A DNA stretch of 8,023 bases from an uncultured Chloroflexota bacterium (GCA_903871975.1 CAIQIY010000468.1:1-8023), one strand, 5' to 3'. Positions 1 through 6,660 are shown, numbered from the stretch's first letter. Notes: generated by a model not told the origin, from the sequence alone. Translations and numbers: made by a program.

Positions 1-2
1 AT

Positions 3-458
3 GGCGCCGACATGGCATACCTGCTCGCCTGTCGGCGACCGGATGTGTTCGCCGCGGCGGCACCGGTCGCGGGGACCTTGATGATCGTCAACGATGACGT
101 GTGCGCCACCGGCGCTCCGGTGCCGATCCTGGCGTTCAATGGCACCGCTGATGCGACGACCCGTTATGCGGGCGATCTCGCCAATCACGACGGCTGGGGC
201 GCGTACCTGGGCGTCGATGCGGTGATCGAGCGCTGGCGACGCCGCAACGGTTGTACGGCCATCACCACCGAGGAGCTGGTCAATCCCGATCGCACAGATC
301 CCCACCGCGTCGTATGGCAGCGCCACCATGGGTGCCCCGGTGATCGCGAAGTGTGGTTGTACCAGATCCACGGCGGCGGCCATGAGTGGCCCGGTGCCGG
401 TGATGGGCTGTTCCTCGATGCCAGCGAGGTGATCTGGCAGTTCTTCAGCCGGCACTGA
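3..458 (+). CDS. PHB-depolymerase/LpqC-type esterase, 3' part (5' end outside window)
   Basis: This is the C-terminal part of an alpha/beta-hydrolase of the polyhydroxybutyrate depolymerase / LpqC / feruloyl-esterase-like group (carbohydrate esterase 1-like). The frame is open from the left edge; the ATG at 12 is internal, because the first codons read G-A-D-M-A-Y-L-L-A-C, which matches the helix straight after the nucleophile elbow (family pattern G-x-S-x-G-x-x-M-A-Y-x-L-A-C). The nucleophile serine therefore lies just before base 1. The other triad members are visible: Asp in FNGTADATTRY (codon 150-152) and His in GGGHEWPG (codon 381-383). The W-x-x-x-N-G-C segment and a later cysteine (HHGC) are family features that may form a disulfide. 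The protein ends normally after VIWQFFSRH. Members are usually secreted and cleave short polyester or feruloyl/acetyl ester bonds; the substrate here cannot be told, and the signal peptide would be off-window. Confidence 0.87.
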   Translation, partial: GADMAYLLACRRPDVFAAAAPVAGTLMIVNDDVCATGAPVPILAFNGTADATTRYAGDLANHDGWGAYLGVDAVIERWRRRNGCTAITTEELVNPDRTDPHRVVWQRHHGCPGDREVWLYQIHGGGHEWPGAGDGLFLDASEVIWQFFSRH

Positions 459-549
459 TCGCCGCAGCTGCACCGATGATCGCCCTGCGACTGGCCCACT
501 CGCCACCGGCCTGCGTACGCAGAACCCATGCTCCGTCGTGGCCCCGAAC

Positions 550-597
550 GCGCACCCCGCAGAGGATGTGCGCAGCCCTGGGACAGCCACGCAGGGC
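550..597 (+). terminator. Two tandem hairpins after the esterase gene, possible U-less terminator
   Basis: Two adjacent inverted repeats lie between the esterase stop and the next promoter. The first pairs GCGCAC (550-555) with GTGCGC (568-573) around a 12-nt loop. The second pairs GCCCTG (575-580) with CAGGGC (592-597) around an 11-nt loop. Neither is followed by a T-run, so these are not classical intrinsic terminators. Their place, ending two bases before the -35 box at 600, would suit separation of the two transcription units. Six-base stems in GC-rich DNA can be chance. Confidence 0.3.
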
Positions 598-599
598 GG

Positions 600-628
600 T
601 TGACACCTCCGGGTGGCGGCGCTAGAAT
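600..628 (+). promoter_or_regulatory. Near-consensus sigma70 promoter for the 654-1514 gene
   Basis: TTGACA (600-605) matches the -35 consensus fully. TAGAAT (623-628) matches the -10 at five of six positions. The spacer is 17 bp, the optimum. Transcription would start near 635, leaving a short leader of about 19 nt that holds the GAGGAGGT ribosome site. Such a good match is uncommon in DNA this GC-rich, so the membrane-protein gene downstream probably has its own fairly strong promoter. Confidence 0.75.
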
Positions 629-650
629 GCCGTAGCCGTGAGGAGGTGTC
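602..650. repeat. 9-bp perfect inverted repeat linking the -35 box and the ribosome binding site
   Basis: GACACCTCC (602-610) is the exact reverse complement of GGAGGTGTC (642-650), with 31 bp between. The left arm overlaps the TTGACA -35 box; the right arm holds the Shine-Dalgarno core of the gene starting at 654. As DNA the arms could be a split operator bracketing the -10 box. As RNA the left arm could mask the ribosome site, but only in transcripts that start upstream of 602, since the predicted start near 635 excludes it. Confidence 0.5.
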
Positions 651-653
651 TGC

Positions 654-1514
654 ATGGTTACGGCCTCGCCCAAACCGCGTTATGATCGGATCGTATCGCT
701 CGTCCTGCTGGTACTGCTCGGGCTGGCGGTGGTGCTGCTCATCGACATCAATCCGAGCATCCTGCGCGCCAGGCTCGGCGGTGACCTGCCCATCATCACT
801 GTATCGTGGCTGTTGATTGCCTCACTGGTCGTGATCATCAGCACCGGCGCCGACGTATTCATCCGCTCGCATCCCGAAATGCAGCTGCGCTCGTTGCCGG
901 CGCTACGGTTCGGGCCAATCACCATCGAACTGGTGCCAGCCTTCTGGATCCTGCCATCGCTGACGATCGTCGCGTCGTTCGCGTTCTTTCGGCTCTTCAG
1001 CGCCAGCCTGGACGCGATTGCATTCATCATCGCGCTCGTCGTGGCCGGCATCCTGCTGTTCAGTTCGCTCATCGCGCAGCACTATGCGCTGGATCGACGG
1101 CCGGGAACGCAGCGGCTGGCGCGGCTGGCACTGCAGGCCACGGCACTGGTGCTGGCATTCGGAATCTTCAGCGCGATTCAACACGCGCGCATGCGTACAC
1201 TCTACTCGGCGGCGCTGGTCGGTACCACCGGCATGATGCTGTCGTATGCGCTCCTGTACTGGGTGCGGAGCGCATCGCGGCTGACGTTGCTGAGCCTCAG
1301 CATTGGCCTGACGCTCGCCGAAGCAACGTGGGCGCTGAACTATTGGTCAACATCGTTCCTGATCAGCGGCGCGCTCCTCCTGGTGCTGTTCCATGTCGTC
1401 ACCGGCATGCTGCAGAACCACCTCGAGCAGCGGCTTGATGCGCGCGTCGTGACCGAATACCTGGTACTGGGCGGTGGCTTGCTCGGTGTGCTGGTCGTGG
1501 TGATGCTCCGCTGA
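654..1514 (+). CDS. Integral membrane protein with about nine helices, unknown function
   Basis: This 286-residue protein is almost entirely hydrophobic. I see about nine transmembrane stretches, near residues 14-32, 43-68, 80-106, 117-140, 158-178, 184-203, 208-228, 231-252 and 265-285, and no signal peptide or soluble domain. The first 12 residues are polar and basic. No enzyme motif or repeated charged residue suggesting a transporter was recognised. It reminds me of an uncharacterised membrane family found largely in Chloroflexota (possibly DUF5656), but that label is from memory and uncertain. The start is well fixed: ATG 654 follows a GAGGAGGT ribosome site (640-647) and a near-consensus promoter. 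It appears to be transcribed from its own promoter; the next gene starts 173 bp downstream, and whether they are co-transcribed is unclear. Function: unknown. Confidence 0.85.
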   Translation: MVTASPKPRYDRIVSLVLLVLLGLAVVLLIDINPSILRARLGGDLPIITVSWLLIASLVVIISTGADVFIRSHPEMQLRSLPALRFGPITIELVPAFWILPSLTIVASFAFFRLFSASLDAIAFIIALVVAGILLFSSLIAQHYALDRRPGTQRLARLALQATALVLAFGIFSAIQHARMRTLYSAALVGTTGMMLSYALLYWVRSASRLTLLSLSIGLTLAEATWALNYWSTSFLISGALLLVLFHVVTGMLQNHLEQRLDARVVTEYLVLGGGLLGVLVVVMLR

Positions 1515-1674
1515 TTCGCCGGTTTGGCACTGCTCCGCGGCAGCAAGTCACGCCGGTACGTGCCGCACCGCAATCCCGGCCGTGGAGCCGGCCTGCCGTC
1601 GGGCATCAGGAAGACGGCCGTGTGTCGGGTTGCCAGCAACGCCATCCGGCTGCCATCGTGGGGCGAGATACCGC

Positions 1675-1680
1675 AGGAGA
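1675..1680 (+). promoter_or_regulatory. Ribosome binding site fixing the GH4 start at 1688
   Basis: AGGAGA sits seven bases before ATG 1688. The same frame stays open upstream to a GTG at 1622, but that codon lacks a Shine-Dalgarno site, and translation from 1688 gives at once the beta-strand and NAD-binding glycine motif (TKIALVGAGST) that begins GH4 proteins. Confidence 0.8.
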
Positions 1681-1687
1681 GCCATCG

Positions 1688-3013
1688 ATGACGAAGATCG
1701 CACTGGTCGGCGCCGGAAGCACCAGCTTCGGCTCGGGGATGATCCTGGATCTGGTGGCACATGCTGACCGGCTCGGTGCCGCGACCGTCGCGCTGCACGA
1801 TGTCGATCAGGCTGCGCTCGACACCATGCTGGCGGCTGCACGGCGCCTCGCCGCAGCAGCTGGCGCGACCGGGCTGCACTTCGAAGCGACGACCGATCTA
1901 CGCGCAGCGCTCGAGGGCGCCGGGTTCGTGATCGTCTCGGTGGCCGTCGATCGCCTGGCGACCTGGCAGCGCGATTGGGAGATCCCGCGTCGGCATGGCG
2001 TACGCCAAGTCCTGGGCGAGAACGGTGGCCCGGGTGGGCTGAGCCACACGCTGCGCAGCGTGCCGTTGATGCTCGGCGTCGCCCGCGTCATCGAAGCAGT
2101 CGCACCGGACGCGCTGGTGCTGACCTTCACCAATCCGATGAGCCGGGTATGTCTGGCGCTGTCGCAGGCGACGCGGTTGCGCGTCGTCGGGCTGTGCCAC
2201 CAGATCGGCGCCGCATATCGCATCGCCGGTCAGGTGCTCGGCCTCGTCGCCGATGAGCACGAGGCGCGCGCACGCAGTCACTGGCTGCACGAGCAGCTGG
2301 CGATCACCGCGGCCGGGATCAACCACCTCACCTTCATCCAGGACATGCGCGACGCGCAGACTGGTGCCGACCTCTACCCGCTGTTCCGCGAGCGGATGGC
2401 GGCGATGCCCGCCGAATTCGAGCCACTGTCGCGCCGCGTCGATGCCGCGTTTGGCCTGTTCCCCGCCACCGGCGATGGTCATGCCGGTGAGTATCTGTCG
2501 TTCGCCTGGGAGACCAGCGCGCTGACGGGGTATGATTTTGCCGGGCGCGCCGAGCATGCGGCGGCACAGCGCGCGCAGCTCGCGGCAGTCGCCCAGGGGC
2601 ACGCGCCGGCCACCCCATATCTCGGGCAGCAGTCGGGCGAGCGTGCCGTGCCGATCATCTGCGCCACGCTCGCGGACCAGCACGCCTACGAGCTGGCGGT
2701 GAATGTGCCCAATCGCGGGAGCCTGGCCGGGGTGCCCGACTGGGCGATCGTCGAAGTGCCGGCAGTCGTGCGGGCCGCCGGCGTGACACCGCTGCGCGTT
2801 GCACCATTGCCCGCCGGAATCACGGCGCTGCTCGCGCAACAAATCGCAGTCCAGGAGCGCGCCGTCACGGCGGCGTTGCACGGCGATCGGCAGGCCGCGC
2901 TTCAGGCGCTGTTGCTCGACCCTGTGATCGACAGCCATACCAGTGCTGTGGCACTTCTCGACGAGCTGCTGCTCGCGCACGCGGCATACCTCCCGCAGTT
3001 CGCCCGCGCCTGA
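1688..3013 (+). CDS. Glycoside hydrolase family 4 (NAD/Mn-dependent alpha-glycosidase type)
   Basis: The product is 441 residues, the usual length for GH4. Visible landmarks in order are the Rossmann glycine motif GAGSTSFGSG (8-17), an acidic residue ending strand 2 (HDVD, 37-40), GENGGPGG (110-117), TNPM (148-151), the metal-site Cys-His in GLCHQI (C170, H171), GINHLTF with the second metal histidine H213, GDGHAGEYLSF (262-272), SGERAVPI (316-323) and NVPNRGSLAGVPDWAIVEVPAVV in two parts (339-361). GH4 enzymes use NAD+ and a divalent metal, usually Mn2+, to oxidise C3 and then eliminate the glycosidic oxygen, so they can cleave sugars by a redox rather than hydrolytic route. A CH motif at the metal site is, as I recall, typical of members acting on unphosphorylated sugars (galactosidase, glucosidase, glucuronidase), unlike the CN or CD motifs of 6-phosphoglycosidases; the exact tetrad CHQI does not match one I can assign. 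No signal peptide: cytoplasmic. It is followed 13 bp later by a GH3 gene, almost certainly its operon partner. The substrate is unresolved. Confidence 0.93.
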   Translation: MTKIALVGAGSTSFGSGMILDLVAHADRLGAATVALHDVDQAALDTMLAAARRLAAAAGATGLHFEATTDLRAALEGAGFVIVSVAVDRLATWQRDWEIPRRHGVRQVLGENGGPGGLSHTLRSVPLMLGVARVIEAVAPDALVLTFTNPMSRVCLALSQATRLRVVGLCHQIGAAYRIAGQVLGLVADEHEARARSHWLHEQLAITAAGINHLTFIQDMRDAQTGADLYPLFRERMAAMPAEFEPLSRRVDAAFGLFPATGDGHAGEYLSFAWETSALTGYDFAGRAEHAAAQRAQLAAVAQGHAPATPYLGQQSGERAVPIICATLADQHAYELAVNVPNRGSLAGVPDWAIVEVPAVVRAAGVTPLRVAPLPAGITALLAQQIAVQERAVTAALHGDRQAALQALLLDPVIDSHTSAVALLDELLLAHAAYLPQFARA

Positions 3014-3026
3014 TCCGGAGAGAGCC

Positions 3027-5747
3027 ATGACATTCGTCGACGACGAGCGCATCGCGGCGCTCCATGCGGCACTGACGACCGACGAGAAGATCGCGCTGCT
3101 GGCGGGGGCATCGATGTGGCGCACCACGCCGATCGAACGGCTGGCGATCCCGGCGATGAAGGTGACTGATGGGCCGAACGGTGCTCGCGGCGAGCAATTC
3201 GCCGGCGGCTCCGTGACGGCAGCCTGCTTTCCGGCTGGCATCGCCCTCGGCGCCAGCTGGGACATCGCGCTGGTCCATGCGGTGGGTCGGGCGCTGGCCG
3301 ACGAGGCGCGCAGCAAAGGGGCCAGCATGCTGCTCGTGCCCACCGTCAACATTCACCGCACGCCGCTCAATGGGCGCAACTTCGAGTGCTACGCCGAGGA
3401 CCCCCTGCTTTCGGCGCGGCTGGCGGTCGCCGCAATCACCGGTGTGCAGGCTGGCGGCGTCGGCGCGACGGTGAAGCACTTCGTGTGCAACGACTCGGAG
3501 TACCAGCGCAATTCCATCAGTGCTGATGTCGATGAGCGCACGCTGCGCGAGATCTATCTGCCACCATTCGAGGCAGCGGTGACCGAGGCACATACCTGGG
3601 GGGTGATGTCGGCCTACAATCGTGTCAATGGCACGTACGCCGCCGAACATCACGAGCTGCTCACGGCGATCCTGCGCGATGAATGGGGGTTCGACGGCAT
3701 CGTGATGTCGGATTGGTTCGGCACGACCAGCGTCGCCGCCGGCGTGAATGCCGGCCTGGATCTCGAGATGCCCGGCCCACCGATGTGGCGTGGCGCCCGC
3801 CTGGCCGCCGCCGTCGCGGCAGGCGAGGTGTCTCCGGCAGCGCTGGACGCTGCCGCGCTCCGCATGCTGCGGACGCTCGCGCGCGCCGGGTTGCTCGACG
3901 GCGCGGTGACTCACGACGAGCGTGCCGAGGACCGCCCCGAGCATCGCGCGCTCATCCGCCGCGCTGGTGCTGCCGGTGCAGTGCTGCTGAAGAACCACGA
4001 TGCCATCCTGCCGCTCGACGCCACACGGCTGCAGACGCTCGCCGTGATCGGGCCGAACGCGCGCCTGCCCCGCATGATGGGTGGCGGCTCGGCCCAGGTC
4101 GCGGCGCATCATGCAGTGGTGCCGTACGAAGCGCTGGTGGCAGCCGTAGGCGATGCGCTTGAGCTGCGCTACGCCCAGGGATGCAGCAACGACAAGGTCC
4201 TGCCGCCACCGCCACGCGGCATGCTGCGCAGCCCGTCCGGCGTGGCAGGGTTCGATGTCGCATACTTCGACGCCGATGAGCCGACCGGCGTGCCCGTGCA
4301 TCACGAGCAGGTGCCGGCTGCCGAGCGCGTCTGGCTCGGCGACGTGGCCCCCGGCATCGTGCGCGGGCGTTTCGCAGCACGGTTCACCACGACCATCACA
4401 CCGACCGAGTCGGGCATCCATCGGTTCAGCCTGGTGAGCGCCGGCCTGAGCCGCGCGTGGCTCGACGGCGTGGTGCTGGTCGACAACTGGTCGCAGCAGG
4501 TGCGCGGCGACGCGTACTTCGGCTTCGGCAGCCGCGAAGTGGTGGCCGAAGTGTCACTCGAGGCCGGTCGCCAGGTGACCCTGCAACTCGACTACAGCAG
4601 CCGCGACACGACGATGTTCGCTGCAGTGCGCCTCGGCTATGCGCCACCATTGCCAGACGACGCCATTGCCCAGGCCGCGGCGCTGGCAGCCGGCGCCGAT
4701 GTCGCGCTGGTCTTCGTGGGCATGCATGGTGACTGGGAGAGCGAGGGGTTCGATCGGCCCGACATGGAACTGCCCGGGGCGCAGCATGCGCTGGTCGCGG
4801 CGGTGGCCGCCGCCAACCCGCGTACGGTGGTCGTCCTGCAGACGGGCGCCCCGGTCACGATGCCGTGGCTGGATCAGGTGGCGGCAGTGCTTCAGGCCTG
4901 GTATCCGGGGCAAGAAGTCGGCGACGCGATCACCGACGTGCTGTTCGGTCGTGCGGATCCCGGCGGGCGCCTGCCACAGACGTTTCCGCAGCGGCTCGAG
5001 GATCATCCGGGGTTCATCAACTACCCCGGCGAGCATGGTCATGTGCGCTACGGCGAAGGGGTCTTCGTCGGGTATCGGTACTACGAGAAGAAACGAATCG
5101 CACCGCTGTTCCCATTTGGCTTTGGTCTGTCCTATACCACCTTCGCGTACGGCGATCTCGCGTGCTCGACGCACACCATCGGCCCTGATGGTGCGCTCGA
5201 TGTCACGCTGACGGTGCGCAACAGCGGCACGCGGCGTGGCAGCGAGGTCGTGCAATGCTATGTTCGCGATCTGCAGCCGCGCGTCGCGCGCCCCGACAAG
5301 GAGTTGCGCGGGTTTGCCAAGATCGAACTCGATCCCGGCGAGTCGCGCGTTGTGCACCTGATGCTCGATCGTCGCGCGTGGGCGTTCTGGGATGTGAGCC
5401 TGCATGCATGGCATGCCGCGGCCGGTGAGTACGAAATCCTGGTCGGCGCGTCGTCGGCCGACATCCGTTGCCAGGCACGCGTGCAGCTCGATACGAGCCT
5501 GGTCTTCGGTGGGCCACGCCGGCCAGTCGCGGCATTGAGTCTGGCGAGCACCCTCAACGAGCTCCTGGCACAGCCCGCAGCTCGTGCCATCCTCGCCACC
5601 CATCTGCCCGACATGGCGACAGGCAGCGATCTCGGCATGGTGGGTGGCTTTTCGCTCGAGCAGATCGCCCGCTTCGCGCCCGACCGGATCTCCGATGCGG
5701 CGCTGTCGGCAATTGCCGCGGCGCTGTCGGCACTGTCGTCGGCCTGA
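3027..5747 (+). CDS. Glycoside hydrolase family 3 beta-glycosidase with PA14 insert
   Basis: This 906-residue enzyme is predicted to remove beta-linked sugars from oligosaccharide ends by a retaining mechanism. The (beta/alpha)8 domain spans about 1-295, with VTDGP (46-50), KHFVCNDSEYQR (150-161) and VMSDW, where D229 (codon 3711-3713) is the nucleophile. The second domain begins near 305 (GAVLLKNHDAILPL). A PA14 carbohydrate-binding module interrupts it at about 405-545 (RFTTTITPTESGIHRFSLVS). It resumes with ALVFVGMHGDWESEGFDRPD; E573 (codon 4743-4745) is the likely acid/base. FPFGFGLSYTTF leads into a fibronectin-III-like domain (about 705-822). A further 80 residues form an alpha-helical, Ala-rich tail (STLNELLAQP...) beyond the usual family end. 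The architecture matches PA14-containing GH3 beta-glucosidases. There is no signal peptide, so it should be cytoplasmic. Start ATG 3027 follows GGAGAG (3017-3022), 13 bp after the GH4 stop, so the two genes are probably co-transcribed. Candidate substrates are gluco-oligosaccharides or glycosides; the sequence alone does not decide. Confidence 0.94.
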   Translation: MTFVDDERIAALHAALTTDEKIALLAGASMWRTTPIERLAIPAMKVTDGPNGARGEQFAGGSVTAACFPAGIALGASWDIALVHAVGRALADEARSKGASMLLVPTVNIHRTPLNGRNFECYAEDPLLSARLAVAAITGVQAGGVGATVKHFVCNDSEYQRNSISADVDERTLREIYLPPFEAAVTEAHTWGVMSAYNRVNGTYAAEHHELLTAILRDEWGFDGIVMSDWFGTTSVAAGVNAGLDLEMPGPPMWRGARLAAAVAAGEVSPAALDAAALRMLRTLARAGLLDGAVTHDERAEDRPEHRALIRRAGAAGAVLLKNHDAILPLDATRLQTLAVIGPNARLPRMMGGGSAQVAAHHAVVPYEALVAAVGDALELRYAQGCSNDKVLPPPPRGMLRSPSGVAGFDVAYFDADEPTGVPVHHEQVPAAERVWLGDVAPGIVRGRFAARFTTTITPTESGIHRFSLVSAGLSRAWLDGVVLVDNWSQQVRGDAYFGFGSREVVAEVSLEAGRQVTLQLDYSSRDTTMFAAVRLGYAPPLPDDAIAQAAALAAGADVALVFVGMHGDWESEGFDRPDMELPGAQHALVAAVAAANPRTVVVLQTGAPVTMPWLDQVAAVLQAWYPGQEVGDAITDVLFGRADPGGRLPQTFPQRLEDHPGFINYPGEHGHVRYGEGVFVGYRYYEKKRIAPLFPFGFGLSYTTFAYGDLACSTHTIGPDGALDVTLTVRNSGTRRGSEVVQCYVRDLQPRVARPDKELRGFAKIELDPGESRVVHLMLDRRAWAFWDVSLHAWHAAAGEYEILVGASSADIRCQARVQLDTSLVFGGPRRPVAALSLASTLNELLAQPAARAILATHLPDMATGSDLGMVGGFSLEQIARFAPDRISDAALSAIAAALSALSSA
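5697..5732 (+). repeat. 15-bp direct repeat in the 3' end of the GH3 gene
   Basis: GCGGCGCTGTCGGCA occurs at 5697-5711 and again at 5718-5732, a 21-bp period that keeps frame and encodes a repeated Ala-Ala-Leu-Ser-Ala. A 12-bp palindrome, CGGCAATTGCCG (5707-5718), spans the join. It looks like a small tandem duplication in the helical tail of the enzyme. Confidence 0.7.
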
Positions 5748-5761
5748 TCGTCGGCCGCGGC

Positions 5762-6580
5762 TCAGCTGGCGTTGTGCGCCAGGCTGGTGGTGCCGACACA
5801 TGCCGCGATCGCGGCGACGCTGCGCCGATCGTAGCCGAGGGGCGCGCTGACGACGATGGTGTGCTGAGGGTAGCGCTGACGATATGCTGCCAGCGCATGC
5901 GCGAGCGTTGCATCGAACGGCCCGTCGGGCAGCAGTGTGCAACGCACGAGAATGATCGTCGTCACTCCGGTCGCGACGTGGTGCGCCACGGCAGCATGCA
6001 GTGCGCTGCCCCCGTGATCGAGGCGGGCGCCGAGGACCTGGGCGAACGGCGGCTGGTGGGTCAGAGCGTCGCACAGGTGGCGCAGTGGCTCGTCGAGCGG
6101 ATCGGCGGCGCTGCCCGGTGCGACCAACACCGCGCCGATCGCGGTGAACACCGGGCATGGTCGCGATGCATCTGGCCGCAGCGCCGGCGGGCGTTGTGTC
6201 ATGCATCCGTGATGCGCGAGATAGAGCGCTTCGTGGCTGCGTTGGCACAACAGTTGCACCAGCGCCGGATGCGCGCCGAGCGCAGGGATGACCTCGGTCG
6301 CCGGGGTATCGGGGACGCCGAGTGCCGTCAGCGACGATGCTGGCCAGGCTGGGCAGCGATCGGCGATGATGCGGCAGACGACGAGCACCAGCGCGTCTCC
6401 CGGCTGACAGCCGATACGCGCCAACGCGTGCCGTGGCGCCAGCGCGCCGGCGTCGTCGGCCAGGCTGGCCGCCGCGATGCCCTGTCGGATGCTGTCGAGC
6501 CGCGCGGCGAGCCGCACCAGGTCGGCGCTTGCGCTGCGTGGCGTGCCCGGCGGGCCGATCAACAGGATGTGTCGCCGCAT
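5762..6580 (-). CDS. Tandem CbiX/SirB-like chelatase-fold protein lacking the metal-binding histidines
   Basis: The product is 272 residues, soluble, with no signal peptide. Each half resembles the sirohydrochlorin cobalto-/ferrochelatase (CbiX/SirB) domain. The first half starts MRRHILLIGPPGTPRS, where family members have a GHGSR-like motif. The second half repeats the plan: AVLVAPGSAADP (150-160), then GVTTIILV (205-212), then a helix A-H-A-L-A-A-Y-R-Q-R-Y-P (227-238) and TIVVSAPLGYDRRSV (241-255), matching the family's 'ARHP...I.LAPPLG.D' segment. The catalytic/metal histidine of GHGS is proline in both halves (P10; P155), and the second histidine expected after the '...VPLFL..G' strand is absent (RCTLLPDGPF). 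Thus metal insertion seems unlikely by the known mechanism; a binding or structural role is possible. No cobalamin, heme or sirohaem genes are nearby. Start 6580 is preferred over in-frame starts farther upstream because GGAG (6587-6590, minus strand) lies six bases before it and a promoter lies between. Family assignment is by eye and moderate. Confidence 0.7.
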   Translation of the reverse strand: MRRHILLIGPPGTPRSASADLVRLAARLDSIRQGIAAASLADDAGALAPRHALARIGCQPGDALVLVVCRIIADRCPAWPASSLTALGVPDTPATEVIPALGAHPALVQLLCQRSHEALYLAHHGCMTQRPPALRPDASRPCPVFTAIGAVLVAPGSAADPLDEPLRHLCDALTHQPPFAQVLGARLDHGGSALHAAVAHHVATGVTTIILVRCTLLPDGPFDATLAHALAAYRQRYPQHTIVVSAPLGYDRRSVAAIAACVGTTSLAHNAS

Positions 6581-6586
6581 GTGTCG

Positions 6587-6590
6587 CTCC
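6587..6590 (-). promoter_or_regulatory. Ribosome binding site fixing the chelatase-like start at 6580
   Basis: On the minus strand GGAG lies six bases before ATG 6580. The reading frame stays open further upstream, to about 6841, but that extension crosses the promoter and the palindrome and encodes low-complexity basic sequence, so it is not part of the gene. Confidence 0.7.
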
Positions 6591-6631
6591 GGATCCGATT
6601 GCGACGGACAACGACGCCGTTGCACAGGTTC

Positions 6632-6660
6632 ATTGTAGGATTTGTCGATGGTTTGCGCAA
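6632..6660 (-). promoter_or_regulatory. Promoter for the chelatase-like gene
   Basis: Read on the minus strand, TTGCGC (6660 to 6655) and TACAAT (6637 to 6632) are separated by exactly 17 bp. The -10 matches consensus at five of six positions, the -35 at four of six. Transcription would start near 6625, giving a leader of about 45 nt. Confidence 0.6.

Noticed and set aside
511..522. 12-bp palindrome CTGCGTACGCAG
   Set aside because: Short, about 80 bp from the promoter, and palindromes of this size are expected by chance in several kilobases of GC-rich DNA.
1576..1591. Hairpin CCGGC / GCCGG before the GH4 gene
   Set aside because: Only five pairs, no T-run and no promoter-like boxes near it; I saw no convincing promoter in 1515-1687, so how the glycosidase operon is started is left open.
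1622..1687. Upstream GTG start for the GH4 gene
   Set aside because: No ribosome site before 1622, and the added 22 residues do not resemble a GH4 N-terminus or a signal peptide; ATG 1688 has AGGAGA seven bases upstream.
1898..3352. 484-codon open frame on the minus strand
   Set aside because: Antisense to GH4 and the start of GH3; compositionally a shadow with no ribosome site recognised.
2865..4421. 518-codon open frame on the minus strand
   Set aside because: Fully antisense to the well-supported GH3 gene; His/Arg-rich, no domain seen.
4554..6611. 685-codon open frame on the minus strand
   Set aside because: It is antisense to the GH3 gene and overlaps the chelatase-like gene in another frame. 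Its translation is Arg/His/Ala-rich with no recognisable domain, typical of shadow frames in GC-rich DNA.
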